Below are positions 37,347 through 46,203 of a stretch of 64,000 nucleotides of DNA, one piece after another; position 1 is the first letter of the stretch, and each line of letters starts with the position of its first letter. The notes beneath the pieces were generated by a model. It had not been told where the DNA came from, made no database searches, and saw only the letters and a list, made by a program, of their open reading frames with translations. Source of the stretch: Clostridiales bacterium UBA2432 (GTDB lineage: Bacteria > Bacillota > Clostridia > Lachnospirales > Vallitaleaceae); the NCBI GenBank assembly GCA_002342805.1, contig DDQW01000074.1:30035-94034 (forward strand), in the 5' to 3' direction. The position numbers were made by a program, and so were the translations under genes.

Positions 37347-38759
37347 ATGGTCTTTTCTAGTTTGTTTTTTATATTTCTTTTTTTACCGATTAGTTTATTA
37401 TTATATTATATAATCCCCTCTAGAACGTGGAAGAATGGTGTTTTGATTGTATCTTCCCTTGTTTTCTATGCTTGGGGAGAACCTGTATGGGTTATTCTAC
37501 TCATAATCAGTTCAATTGTAGATTATTTTCATGGTCGTATTGCCGAACGTTATCTTAAACGTTGGCAAAGCAAGGCTGCTTTAATCTCTTCCCTCATCAT
37601 TAATTTAGCTATACTCATTTTATTTAAATATTCAGGCATGTTTGTGAGTACTTTTAGTACTTTATTTGACATTCCCTTGAATTTTAAAGGCTTTTCTTTG
37701 CCTATAGGTATCTCGTTTTATACATTTCAAACCATCTCCTATGTGTTTGATGTATATCGGGGCCAAGTCAAGGCGCAAAAATCCTTTTGGAAATTTCTCA
37801 TGTTTGTTTCATTATTCCATCAGCTTGTTGCAGGTCCTATTGTACGATATAAGGATATATCGACTGAGATAGAACAACGGTTTTTTTCAACAGAACAATT
37901 TGGAGACGGCGTTCGTCGATTTGCCATAGGACTAGCAAAAAAAGTTGTGTTTGCAAATACGGCCGGAGCTCTCGCAACAAATTTCTTGGATGGACAGCTG
38001 GTTGAACTGAGCATGGGGGGGCATTGGTTTGGGATGACCTTGTTTGCATTTCAAATCTATTATGATTTTTCGGGATATTCAGATATGGCGATAGGCCTTG
38101 GGCGAATGTTTGGATTTACCTATCAAGAAAACTTTAATTATCCCTATATTTCTCAGAGTGTTACAGAATTTTGGCGACGTTGGCATATGTCTCTAGGAAG
38201 TTTTTTTCGCGATTACCTCTATATTCCTCTTGGAGGAAATCGGCGGTACCAGTTTCGTAATCTCTTCATTGTATGGTTTTTGACAGGACTATGGCATGGT
38301 GCCAGTTGGAATTTTGTCCTTTGGGGATTATATTATGGTGTGCTCAGTGGTTTTGAAAAGATTTTAAGGTGGATTTTTAAGTCCTTCCGACTTCCGGCGA
38401 TTTTCAATTATGGATATATGTTTGTAGTGACCATCTTTGGTTGGACCTTGTTTTATTTTGAAGATCTTAATCGTGGTCTTCAATTTATGCGTGGCCTAAT
38501 CAATATGGAGTATCTATGGGATGTGACATCAGAAGTTATGTTGATGAATAATATGTGGTTCTTAACATTGGCATTTATTGGCGTGACGCCAATAGTGACC
38601 AAGTTATTTGGAGCCATCGATGTGACTATGACGAAAAGTTTGTTTCGCCCCATATATTTAACGTTTTTTTATCCCTTAACAATTATTAGCATTTTTATTG
38701 TTGCCTTTGTTTTATTAATGGGACAATCATATAATCCGTTTTTGTATTTTAGATTTTAG
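37347..38759 (+). CDS. MBOAT O-acyltransferase, AlgI family
   Basis: AlgI-like membrane-bound O-acyltransferases move acetyl groups across the membrane for polysaccharide O-acetylation. The 470-residue protein starts FSSLFFIFLFLPISLLLYY and has many helices. The family motifs YDFSGYSDMAIGLGRMFGF, NFNYPYISQSVTEFWRRWHMS (first 20 shown in part), and the catalytic His in FLTGLWHGASWNFVLWG are all present. ATG at 37347 is chosen over an upstream TTG. Its DHHW partner follows by 15 bases. The polymer acted on is unknown. Confidence 0.92.
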   Translation: MVFSSLFFIFLFLPISLLLYYIIPSRTWKNGVLIVSSLVFYAWGEPVWVILLIISSIVDYFHGRIAERYLKRWQSKAALISSLIINLAILILFKYSGMFVSTFSTLFDIPLNFKGFSLPIGISFYTFQTISYVFDVYRGQVKAQKSFWKFLMFVSLFHQLVAGPIVRYKDISTEIEQRFFSTEQFGDGVRRFAIGLAKKVVFANTAGALATNFLDGQLVELSMGGHWFGMTLFAFQIYYDFSGYSDMAIGLGRMFGFTYQENFNYPYISQSVTEFWRRWHMSLGSFFRDYLYIPLGGNRRYQFRNLFIVWFLTGLWHGASWNFVLWGLYYGVLSGFEKILRWIFKSFRLPAIFNYGYMFVVTIFGWTLFYFEDLNRGLQFMRGLINMEYLWDVTSEVMLMNNMWFLTLAFIGVTPIVTKLFGAIDVTMTKSLFRPIYLTFFYPLTIISIFIVAFVLLMGQSYNPFLYFRF

Positions 38760-38774
38760 ATTTGAGGCGAACAA

Positions 38775-40184
38775 ATGAAAAAAAGTAAAACGAAACATTG
38801 GATTCTTATTATACTGTTTGTTGTCATTGTTTATGGATTCGGTGGAATGACTTTGCTATCAAACAACAACATGAAGATATCTGAAATAGAAAACAGACAA
38901 TTAGTAACTTTTCCGATATTGAGTGAAGAGACTCTTTTTGATGGAAGCTATTTTCAAGACATTATCAATTACTATTCGGATCACTTTGCCCAAAGAGAAC
39001 GTTTATTAATCTTAAGCAAAAAAATAGAATCTTATAAGGGATCTCAGGGCGAAGATCAAGTTGAGATTGTTCTTACATCACCTGAGGCTGATTTCACTCC
39101 AGAGGTGGAATTACGAGAAAGGGTTATGCATCAAGAAGAGAGGCAACCGATCAAAACGGCATATGACTTGAATCAACGTGTATATAATTTTGCAGCAAGG
39201 GACATCGAACGGTTTACGGAGATTCGTCCGATTGAAGTTGAGAGCATTGATGATGATACATTGTTAGAACAATTACAGGTTACGGATGATGAAACAATAG
39301 AAGGAGAACGTAAAAATAGTTTGCTCATTATCGAAGATACGATTTATGAAATTTTTGGCTACACGGAAAATGCATGTGACTACTACGCATCTGCCATTAA
39401 TTCCTTTGCTGAAAAATTTGATGAGGATATGACCGTTTATTCCATGGTTGTACCCAGTCATATTGAATTTTTATCCAGTCAAAAATATCGAAGTTTAGCC
39501 GATTCACAAGCGGATGCGATTAATCGTATTAATGAGACTTTTATAGAATCAATTGTTCCTATTAATGCGTATAGTATACTTGCCAAACACAGCGATGAAT
39601 ATATATACTTTCGTTCGGACCACCATTGGACAGGGCGGGGAGCCTATTATGCCTATACGGTATTTGCAGACAAGATTGGCGATAATGCTTATGAGTTAGA
39701 CCGATTTGAAAAAACAGAACTTGAAGGATTTTTAGGCTATTTATATTATAAGAATTTTAATCGAAACGTCAAAAACAATCCGGATACAGTTGAAATATAT
39801 CATCCCTTCGTTGAGAATGAGTACACAGTAATAACACAAGGTAATCGAAGGATAAATTTAGATGTGATAAATATGAATTATGCAAAGAAAAGCAATAAAT
39901 ATATGGTGTTTTTAAGTGGTGATAATCCCTTGTCAGTGATTGATACCGACTTAGATAATGGCCGTAAAATACTTGTTTTTAAAGATTCTTATGGTAATGC
40001 CTTTATTCCTTACTTAACATCCCATTATGATGAAATACATATTATTGATCCCAGACATTATAAAAAAGGTGCTGTCACATATGCAAAAGAACATGATATC
40101 AAAGAAGTACTTTTTTTGAATTCTGCTGTCTTGATATCGAGCAACAAAGGATTTGCAAATTACATTAAATCCGTATCGTATTAA
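38775..40184 (+). CDS. DHHW-motif protein (AlgX/AlgJ/DltD-like acetylation partner)
   Basis: The 469-residue protein has one N-terminal membrane anchor (HWILIILFVVIVYGFGGM) and an exported SGNH-hydrolase-like domain. The name-giving motif is visible in YFRSDHHWTGRGAYY, and a further conserved VFKDSYGNAFIPYL contains the catalytic-type Ser. DHHW proteins are encoded beside AlgI-like acyltransferases and probably transfer acetyl groups to an extracellular polymer. It lies between the algI-like gene and eno, within the glycolytic cluster. Confidence 0.88.
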   Translation: MKKSKTKHWILIILFVVIVYGFGGMTLLSNNNMKISEIENRQLVTFPILSEETLFDGSYFQDIINYYSDHFAQRERLLILSKKIESYKGSQGEDQVEIVLTSPEADFTPEVELRERVMHQEERQPIKTAYDLNQRVYNFAARDIERFTEIRPIEVESIDDDTLLEQLQVTDDETIEGERKNSLLIIEDTIYEIFGYTENACDYYASAINSFAEKFDEDMTVYSMVVPSHIEFLSSQKYRSLADSQADAINRINETFIESIVPINAYSILAKHSDEYIYFRSDHHWTGRGAYYAYTVFADKIGDNAYELDRFEKTELEGFLGYLYYKNFNRNVKNNPDTVEIYHPFVENEYTVITQGNRRINLDVINMNYAKKSNKYMVFLSGDNPLSVIDTDLDNGRKILVFKDSYGNAFIPYLTSHYDEIHIIDPRHYKKGAVTYAKEHDIKEVLFLNSAVLISSNKGFANYIKSVSY

Positions 40185-40206
40185 TTTAAAGCAATAATAA
40201 AATAAC

Positions 40207-40263
40207 TTGAAATTTTTTGGTTTACTGATATACTTGAAGAGTAAGTGTTATCCTAAATAACAC
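40207..40263 (+). promoter_or_regulatory. Promoter and 5' stem-loop of eno
   Basis: TTGAAA (40207-40212) and TATACT (40229-40234) have a 16-base spacer. The hairpin GTGTTAT-CCTAA-ATAACAC (40245-40263) begins about four bases after the expected transcription start. Thus eno can be expressed apart from the CggR promoter. Confidence 0.6.
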
Positions 40264-40309
40264 GCTAGAATAGAAGTTTTATAATTATATCGTTGAAAGG
40301 AGTTTTTGT

Positions 40310-41623
40310 ATGAAAAGTTTTTTAGAAATTACAGATATCTACGCACGCGAAGTATTAGACTCAAGAGCCAATCCAACAGTAGAAGTTGAGGTTGTTATAG
40401 AAGATTCGTTTGTCGGTCGGGCAGCAGTACCATCAGGTGCTTCTACAGGCGCATTTGAAGCCATGGAATTACGTGACGGTGGAGACCGTTATATGGGTAA
40501 AGGGGTTCAACAAGCCGTTGAGAATGTCAATACAGTCATCGCGGATGCACTGATTGGTTCAAATGCTTTAGACCAACGTGACATTGATTTACGTATGATT
40601 GAATTAGATGGTACACAGAATAAATCCAAGTTAGGTGCTAACGCAATATTAGGTGTTTCTATTGCAACAGCAGATGCGGCAGCAAAAGCACTTGGCATGT
40701 CTTTATATCAATATTTAGGCGGATTCAATGCCTATACATTACCGGTCCCAATGATGAATATCTTAAATGGTGGAGAACATGCAGACAATACAGTTGACCT
40801 TCAAGAATTCATGATTATGCCTGTTGGTGCAACGTCATTTGCAGAAGCACTACGTATTGGATCAGAAGTTTATCATAACTTGAAGAAGGTATTAAATGAG
40901 CGGGAATTATCAACAGGTGTAGGTGATGAGGGTGGATTTGCTCCGGACCTTAAATCGTCGGATGAAGCCATTGAAGTTATTCTTGAAGCTGTTGAAAAAG
41001 CAGGTTATAAGCCTGGTGATGATATTCGTATTGCTATTGATGCAGCAGCAAGTGAATTATACAATGAAGATACGGGTAAATATTTCTTCCCTGGAGAAAG
41101 TAAAATGAAGGGCGAAGATGTTTATCGTACACGTGAAGAAATGGTTGATTACTATGAAGCACTTGTGAATAAATTTCCAATCATCTCTATTGAAGACGGT
41201 TTAGATGAAGAAGACTGGGAAGGTTGGGGACTCCTTACTGAGCGTATCGGTTCTAAAGTTCAACTTGTTGGCGATGACTTGTTTGTTACAAACACGGAAC
41301 GTTTAGCACGTGGAATTAAAGACGGAGTAGCAAACTCAATCTTAATTAAAGTAAATCAAATCGGTACATTAACAGAAACATTTGATGCCATTAAAATGGC
41401 AAATCGTGCCGGTTATACAGCGGTTGTTTCTCACCGTTCCGGCGAAACAGAAGATACAACCATTGCAGATATCGCTGTAGCTGTGAACGCTGGTCAAATC
41501 AAGACAGGTGCACCTTGCCGATCTGACCGTGTTGCGAAATACAATCAATTATTACGTATTGAAGATGAGCTTGCAGAAGTAGCAGTATATCCTGGTCTAG
41601 ATGCATGGTTTAATCTTAAGTAA
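40310..41623 (+). CDS. eno: Enolase
   Basis: Enolase dehydrates 2-phosphoglycerate to PEP. The 437-residue protein has IYAREVLDSRANPTVEVEV, VPSGASTGAFEA, the acidic Mg ligands in IAIDAAASELY, SIEDGLDEEDW and VGDDLFVTN, and the catalytic signature ILIKVNQIGTLTET and SHRSGETEDTTIAD. AAGGAG precedes ATG. It is separated from the pgk-tpiA-gpmI group by the acetylation pair and has its own promoter. Confidence 0.97.
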   Translation: MKSFLEITDIYAREVLDSRANPTVEVEVVIEDSFVGRAAVPSGASTGAFEAMELRDGGDRYMGKGVQQAVENVNTVIADALIGSNALDQRDIDLRMIELDGTQNKSKLGANAILGVSIATADAAAKALGMSLYQYLGGFNAYTLPVPMMNILNGGEHADNTVDLQEFMIMPVGATSFAEALRIGSEVYHNLKKVLNERELSTGVGDEGGFAPDLKSSDEAIEVILEAVEKAGYKPGDDIRIAIDAAASELYNEDTGKYFFPGESKMKGEDVYRTREEMVDYYEALVNKFPIISIEDGLDEEDWEGWGLLTERIGSKVQLVGDDLFVTNTERLARGIKDGVANSILIKVNQIGTLTETFDAIKMANRAGYTAVVSHRSGETEDTTIADIAVAVNAGQIKTGAPCRSDRVAKYNQLLRIEDELAEVAVYPGLDAWFNLK

Positions 41624-41631
41624 AAAAAGTG

Positions 41632-41660
41632 TTGAAAAGGGTTCTGCTTTATGCTAGAAT
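41632..41660 (+). promoter_or_regulatory. Promoter of secG
   Basis: TTGAAA, a 17-base spacer and TAGAAT, with a TG two bases before the -10 (extended type). It begins 8 bases after the eno stop. Confidence 0.6.
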
Positions 41661-41690
41661 ACTACTGTTGTTATTTTAGGAGGTGTAATC

Positions 41691-41939
41691 ATGGGAACAA
41701 TGTTGGTTATCATTAAAGTACTCTACGTACTTGTGTGTATAGCGCTTATCGGAGTTGTATTATTTCAACAAGGTAAGACAGCAGGTTTATCCGGAGCTAT
41801 TGCCGGTGCAGGCGAATCATATTGGGGAAAGAACAAAGCAAGATCAATGGAAGGTGGCTTACATAAGCTTACTGTTATATTATCTGTTGTGTTTATCTTC
41901 ATGACCATGTTGATTAATATACTTGCAGAGATAGGATAA
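41691..41939 (+). CDS. secG: Preprotein translocase subunit SecG
   Basis: SecG is the small accessory subunit of the SecYEG channel. The 82-residue protein has two hydrophobic helices (about residues 3-22 and 60-78). Between them is the typical loop VLFQQGKTAGLSGAIAGAGE followed by SYWGKNKARSMEG. AGGAGG precedes ATG. The eno-secG-rnr-smpB-ssrA order is well conserved in Firmicutes; here two surface-protein genes interrupt it. Confidence 0.95.
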   Translation: MGTMLVIIKVLYVLVCIALIGVVLFQQGKTAGLSGAIAGAGESYWGKNKARSMEGGLHKLTVILSVVFIFMTMLINILAEIG

Positions 41940-41947
41940 ATCATGAA

Positions 41948-41991
41948 TCACCATTCATTGTCCATGACTACGGCGAATGAGATACTGGTGA
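41948..41991 (+). other. Stem-loop of unknown role after secG
   Basis: TCACCATTCATT (41948-41959) pairs with AATGAG and TGGTGA (41976-41991) with a 4-base bulge and a 16-base loop. It lies between the secG stop and its terminator. It has no ORF and may be a processed 3' UTR fragment. Confidence 0.35.
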
Positions 41992-42017
41992 ATAAATGAC
42001 ATAATGTTAAAAAATTG

Positions 42018-42047
42018 AAGGTCATACCGTTTGGTATGGCCTTTTTA
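42018..42047 (+). terminator. Intrinsic terminator after secG
   Basis: AAGGTCATACC and GGTATGGCCTT form an 11-bp stem with a GTTT loop, followed by a short T run. Confidence 0.8.
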
Positions 42048-42144
42048 GTATCTAACCCTAGTATATTTTTGTTAAATATATTATAATAAGAACATATATC
42101 ATGATTTTTCAGTAAAAAATCAATAATAAAAGGAGAGAATACGC

Positions 42145-43278
42145 GTGAAGAAACAATTAAGTATTTTAATGGTAACTATTTTTTTGTTTAACGCTTTACT
42201 TCAAACAGGAATTATGGCAGCGGTTGAGGATGCAAGTTCTTGGGCACAAATGGAAGTAAGCACTGCAATAGAAGAAGGATTGGTACACTCAAATTTACAA
42301 GGTGAATATCAAGAAAACATCAAAAGATATGAATATGTGCTATTAGCTTTAGAAGTTCTTGATCAAGAAAATGTTAATGTATCTATTGTTCGTCAATATC
42401 CTTTTACAGATATACTTGAGCACACATATAAAGAAGAAATTGTTCGAGCATATAATGCGGGTATAATAAAAGGATATGGTGATGGAACCTTCCGTCCAGA
42501 TGCAGCAATTCGCCGAGAAGAAATTGCTTCACTGGTTGTTAACCTTGTGAAGGTCTTAGAAGATGATGAGGTTAATATACAAGAGCAAAGCATACAGTAT
42601 GCAGATAATTCAAGTATTTCAGGATGGGCTAAGCCATACATTGATTATTGTTATACTAATGATATTATGAAAGGCATTGGTAAAAACAACAATGGATTAG
42701 ATATAATTTCACCACAAGGTAAAGCGACCCGAGAGCAGTCGATTGTTTTATTGTATCGCTTAGCAAAGGAAAATGAATTGCTACGGGATGAAGTGTTTGA
42801 GCCAGTGAAGGTCTTAACAGGGTATGATGAGGAAACCGATGAAGCCATTTATGAAAGTTCAACACTGTTCAATGATTTTTCTAAAGAATTTGATGATGAG
42901 ATTACAACAATGATTTATAATGAGTTAATCGATTCGAATAATGTTATAATCGAAGAATTAGATACTCATCATATTTCTTTAAATATGTATGGAAATAGTA
43001 GTCTAAATTTAAGCTCATTTGATACCTTCCAATCCATAAGAGTTATCTATGAAAAGGGTGAAGATTCCTCAGCTTTAGACCATTTTTTAACCATAACATT
43101 AATGATGAAGGATAATCCGAATGTCTCTTATGAAATAATGCAAGAACAAACAAAACTTGAAGACGAAGGTGGAAGTTTTTATCGTGAACTTAATGCATTC
43201 GAATCAATCTTTGGAAGTACTTATGAAGAAGATGGAGTGGATTATATAGAGTTCAGGTATGAATATAGGTTAAAATAG
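42145..43278 (+). CDS. S-layer homology (SLH) domain exported protein
   Basis: The 377-residue protein has a signal peptide (KKQLSILMVTIFLFNALLQTG, cleavage near AMAA) and three SLH repeats at about residues 30-215, including AGIIKGYGDGTFRPDAAIRR as the best copy. SLH repeats bind pyruvylated secondary wall polymers and anchor proteins to the cell surface. The C-terminal about 160 residues match nothing I recognise. The start is GTG at 42145 after AGGAG. It is 12 bases from the vWA gene and probably co-transcribed. Confidence 0.87.
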   Translation: MKKQLSILMVTIFLFNALLQTGIMAAVEDASSWAQMEVSTAIEEGLVHSNLQGEYQENIKRYEYVLLALEVLDQENVNVSIVRQYPFTDILEHTYKEEIVRAYNAGIIKGYGDGTFRPDAAIRREEIASLVVNLVKVLEDDEVNIQEQSIQYADNSSISGWAKPYIDYCYTNDIMKGIGKNNNGLDIISPQGKATREQSIVLLYRLAKENELLRDEVFEPVKVLTGYDEETDEAIYESSTLFNDFSKEFDDEITTMIYNELIDSNNVIIEELDTHHISLNMYGNSSLNLSSFDTFQSIRVIYEKGEDSSALDHFLTITLMMKDNPNVSYEIMQEQTKLEDEGGSFYRELNAFESIFGSTYEEDGVDYIEFRYEYRLK

Positions 43279-43290
43279 GGAGGGATTAAA

Positions 43291-46122
43291 ATGAAAAAAA
43301 AATTAAAACATGTGTTGGCATATATCATAACATTAACAATTATCCTAAGTTCATCATGGATATCAAGGCCTATAGTTCAAGCGAAAACTTATGATTTTAA
43401 AGCTGAAGTATCAACAAATCGTGAGGCAGACAAGACCACTTTTATGTTCGATGAAGAATTTGCAACAGGCAATGAAAGTTTGTTGAATTATTCGGTTGAT
43501 TTCGATCCTATTGAGAGAGCGAAAATTGAAGGACAGCGAAAACCCAAAGAAATTGTAATGATTATTGATACCTCAGGTAGTATGGCCTGGGACCTTGAAG
43601 GGAATAACCCAAGTTGGAATGAAGACTCACGACTGGATATTACTCAAGAAGCCGCAAAAACTTTTTTAAATCAATTGTCAGAATTGGATAATGTAAAAGT
43701 GTCGTTAATAAATTATTCATATGTAGCACAGGTTTATAGCAGTGGCAGTACAAAATTATTTGACTTAAACGATACAAATTTGAATAATATACAAGATGAA
43801 ATTGATGATTTTAACGCAAACGGTGGAACGAATATTGGAGATGCATTACGCCAAGCACACTATCTTTTGGGACAAGATGGAAATGCTGATGCAGATCAAT
43901 ATATTGTTATAATGACAGATGGTGAACCGACGTTTTATAGCTACGAAAATAACGGTTCTTATCAAACGCGTTCAGGGAGTGCCATAAATTATAATAATGG
44001 CAATCATTATACTAAAGGTTTAGAATATGCTAATTTAATAGCTAGTAGCCTTGTGGCCAATACATCAACGGTGAATTATGGTATTGCTTTTTCAGACCTT
44101 GCAGCAGGTAATAAGTTACAAGAAATTACAACTTCAATGGATGGATCTTATTATCAAGCCCTAACAGCTGAGGATATCAATGCTGTATATGAAGAAATCG
44201 CACAAGAAATTAGCGTTGAAGCAAGCTTAAATGATGTTGTGTTTGAAGAAGAATTACCAAATGGGATAGAAGTCGTAGAGCTTCCGGATGGATTTGAAGT
44301 CAATAATAATGTCATACAAGGAACATGGTCACGTGTTGACTATACATTGAATGAGTCAACAGGTTATTACGAAGCGCCTACACTCAATTTTCAGGTTAAA
44401 GTTCGCGTAACGGAAGCTGGAGAATATTTGTTGTCTACAAGCAATTCAGGAATCTATTACACTGATTTGGACGGTACTTTGGGACATAAATATTTTGATG
44501 AAGTAAGATTGCTTGCTGAAGCATTTGTTGAAGGGGAAGATAGTTATCTCAAATTATCCCGATTTGCTGATCGAACAAGTTTTGAATTATCAAGTGCCCC
44601 AGAAGAAAATCATATTAAATTAGATTACAATATAACCTTTAAGCCAATTGAAGCTACCAGTTTAACTGATGAAAATCCCGAACGGGAAATAATACTTGTT
44701 TTTGATACGTCAGGCAGTATGAGAAATAATATTGCAGGTACATGGGAGAATGGAGAAAGACTAGAAGTAGCGCAAGCTTCGGCAAGAAGTTTTATTGATA
44801 AATTTAGTGCATATTCAAATACAAAAATTGGTTTGGTTACATTCGATTCTAAAGCAGATGTTGATGTTGATTTGACGTCAGATAAAGAATTCGTTAGAAG
44901 TAAAATAAGTGACTTATACGCAAGTGGTGGTACAAATACTGGTGATGGGCTGAGATTAGCTTATCATGCATTGAACAATGGTAGCCAAGCAGATAAACAT
45001 ATTGTGCTTATGACAGATGGTGAACCAACTTCCTTTAGTGTATCAGATTCTCTTGAATATACGCCTGCTTATTGGCGGAATACAAAAGTAGGAGAATATT
45101 ATGATTCAAAATTAAACTATGTGAGAAGTATAAATGATTTACCAGATTATAAAGTGAATGTTGGAGTTGCTCAAAATTATTTTGTGTCTTACAATAATGA
45201 TTATCAAAGTTTCGGATATACATATGCTAAAGAATTATCTGAAATGATTAAAAACACTAATATTAATCCCCATTATATTGCTTTTTCTTCGGATGCAAGT
45301 AGTAATGTATTAGATAATTTGGCAGATGATGCAGATGCTCAATATTATCAAGCGTTTTCAGCGACTGATATGGAAAATGTTTATGATCAAATTGCTAATG
45401 ATATTACATCAACAATGGCCTTAGATAATGTCCGATTTGAAGAAACCTTACCTGCTAATGTAAAAGTCATTTCTGTAACAGAGGGATTTATGCAAAATGA
45501 GCAAGTGATTTCTAGAGAGTTTGGAAACATTGAATATACATTAAATACAGAGAACAATATGTATGAAGCTGCTCCAATTGAATTTAGTGTTGAAGTTGAA
45601 ATTGAAGAACCAGGAAATTATGTCTTCGGCGACGATGAAGCTTCTTTTGTAACGTATGTAGATACTGAACAAAATCCCCGAAAATTAAGCTTTCCTGAAC
45701 TTCCTATTGAAGCCAAAGAGCTGTTTAATGAACCACCAATTATTTCTACAGAGTTTGATGAAGATATGATTATTGTTTCAGGTGAAGAATCCGAAGGAAA
45801 TGAACCGGCAATAACAGTACATGCAAAATTCGATGGTATTAAAGTTGATATCGTAGAAACAGCATATAAAAAGTTAGCAGATGATCAAGAAACAGCAACA
45901 GCGGATGATTTTGTTGGGACAAAGGCTTCGTCAAACAATCCAATGGTAACAGATGATGACAGTCCTTTCGAAGATGATTCAGAAGATGATGTTGTTCTTC
46001 TAGAAAAAATAGAGGTGACTGAAAATGGATTGTATGCTATTTATGCAAAGAATGCAGTTGGATTAGAAACTGTTGAAGTTATTGAAATTGACTCCTTTGT
46101 ATTATTACCGGATGTCATTTAG
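43291..46122 (+). CDS. Exported protein with two von Willebrand A domains
   Basis: The 943-residue protein has a signal peptide (residues 1 to about 30) and a tandem duplication. Each module has a vWA domain with an intact MIDAS (IDTSGSMAWD near residue 92; FDTSGSMRNN near 471; later TDGEP in both). Each vWA is followed by a similar beta-rich segment (NDVVFEEELPNGIEVVELP and DNVRFEETLPANVKVISVT). It lacks an LPxTG motif or SLH repeats, so surface retention may depend on the SLH protein encoded just upstream. A role in adhesion is inferred from the domains. Confidence 0.85.
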   Translation: MKKKLKHVLAYIITLTIILSSSWISRPIVQAKTYDFKAEVSTNREADKTTFMFDEEFATGNESLLNYSVDFDPIERAKIEGQRKPKEIVMIIDTSGSMAWDLEGNNPSWNEDSRLDITQEAAKTFLNQLSELDNVKVSLINYSYVAQVYSSGSTKLFDLNDTNLNNIQDEIDDFNANGGTNIGDALRQAHYLLGQDGNADADQYIVIMTDGEPTFYSYENNGSYQTRSGSAINYNNGNHYTKGLEYANLIASSLVANTSTVNYGIAFSDLAAGNKLQEITTSMDGSYYQALTAEDINAVYEEIAQEISVEASLNDVVFEEELPNGIEVVELPDGFEVNNNVIQGTWSRVDYTLNESTGYYEAPTLNFQVKVRVTEAGEYLLSTSNSGIYYTDLDGTLGHKYFDEVRLLAEAFVEGEDSYLKLSRFADRTSFELSSAPEENHIKLDYNITFKPIEATSLTDENPEREIILVFDTSGSMRNNIAGTWENGERLEVAQASARSFIDKFSAYSNTKIGLVTFDSKADVDVDLTSDKEFVRSKISDLYASGGTNTGDGLRLAYHALNNGSQADKHIVLMTDGEPTSFSVSDSLEYTPAYWRNTKVGEYYDSKLNYVRSINDLPDYKVNVGVAQNYFVSYNNDYQSFGYTYAKELSEMIKNTNINPHYIAFSSDASSNVLDNLADDADAQYYQAFSATDMENVYDQIANDITSTMALDNVRFEETLPANVKVISVTEGFMQNEQVISREFGNIEYTLNTENNMYEAAPIEFSVEVEIEEPGNYVFGDDEASFVTYVDTEQNPRKLSFPELPIEAKELFNEPPIISTEFDEDMIIVSGEESEGNEPAITVHAKFDGIKVDIVETAYKKLADDQETATADDFVGTKASSNNPMVTDDDSPFEDDSEDDVVLLEKIEVTENGLYAIYAKNAVGLETVEVIEIDSFVLLPDVI

Positions 46123-46145
46123 GCAACATATACTTAGAAGTAAAC

Positions 46146-46176
46146 ATGAAAGGGCACTTTTAAAGTGCCCTTTCAT
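46146..46176 (+). terminator. Perfect inverted repeat between vWA gene and rnr
   Basis: ATGAAAGGGCACTTT and its exact complement AAAGTGCCCTTTCAT (46146-46160, 46162-46176) are one base apart, making about 13 paired bases with a tight loop. Only TTTC follows, with no long T run. It may be a terminator or a transcript end structure. Confidence 0.5.
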
Positions 46177-46203
46177 ACATATAGTGAATAGAGGAGTGAG
46201 TGC

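Noticed and set aside
42393..42865. Minus-strand frames inside the SLH gene
   Set aside because: They are antisense to clear SLH repeats and have no ribosome sites.
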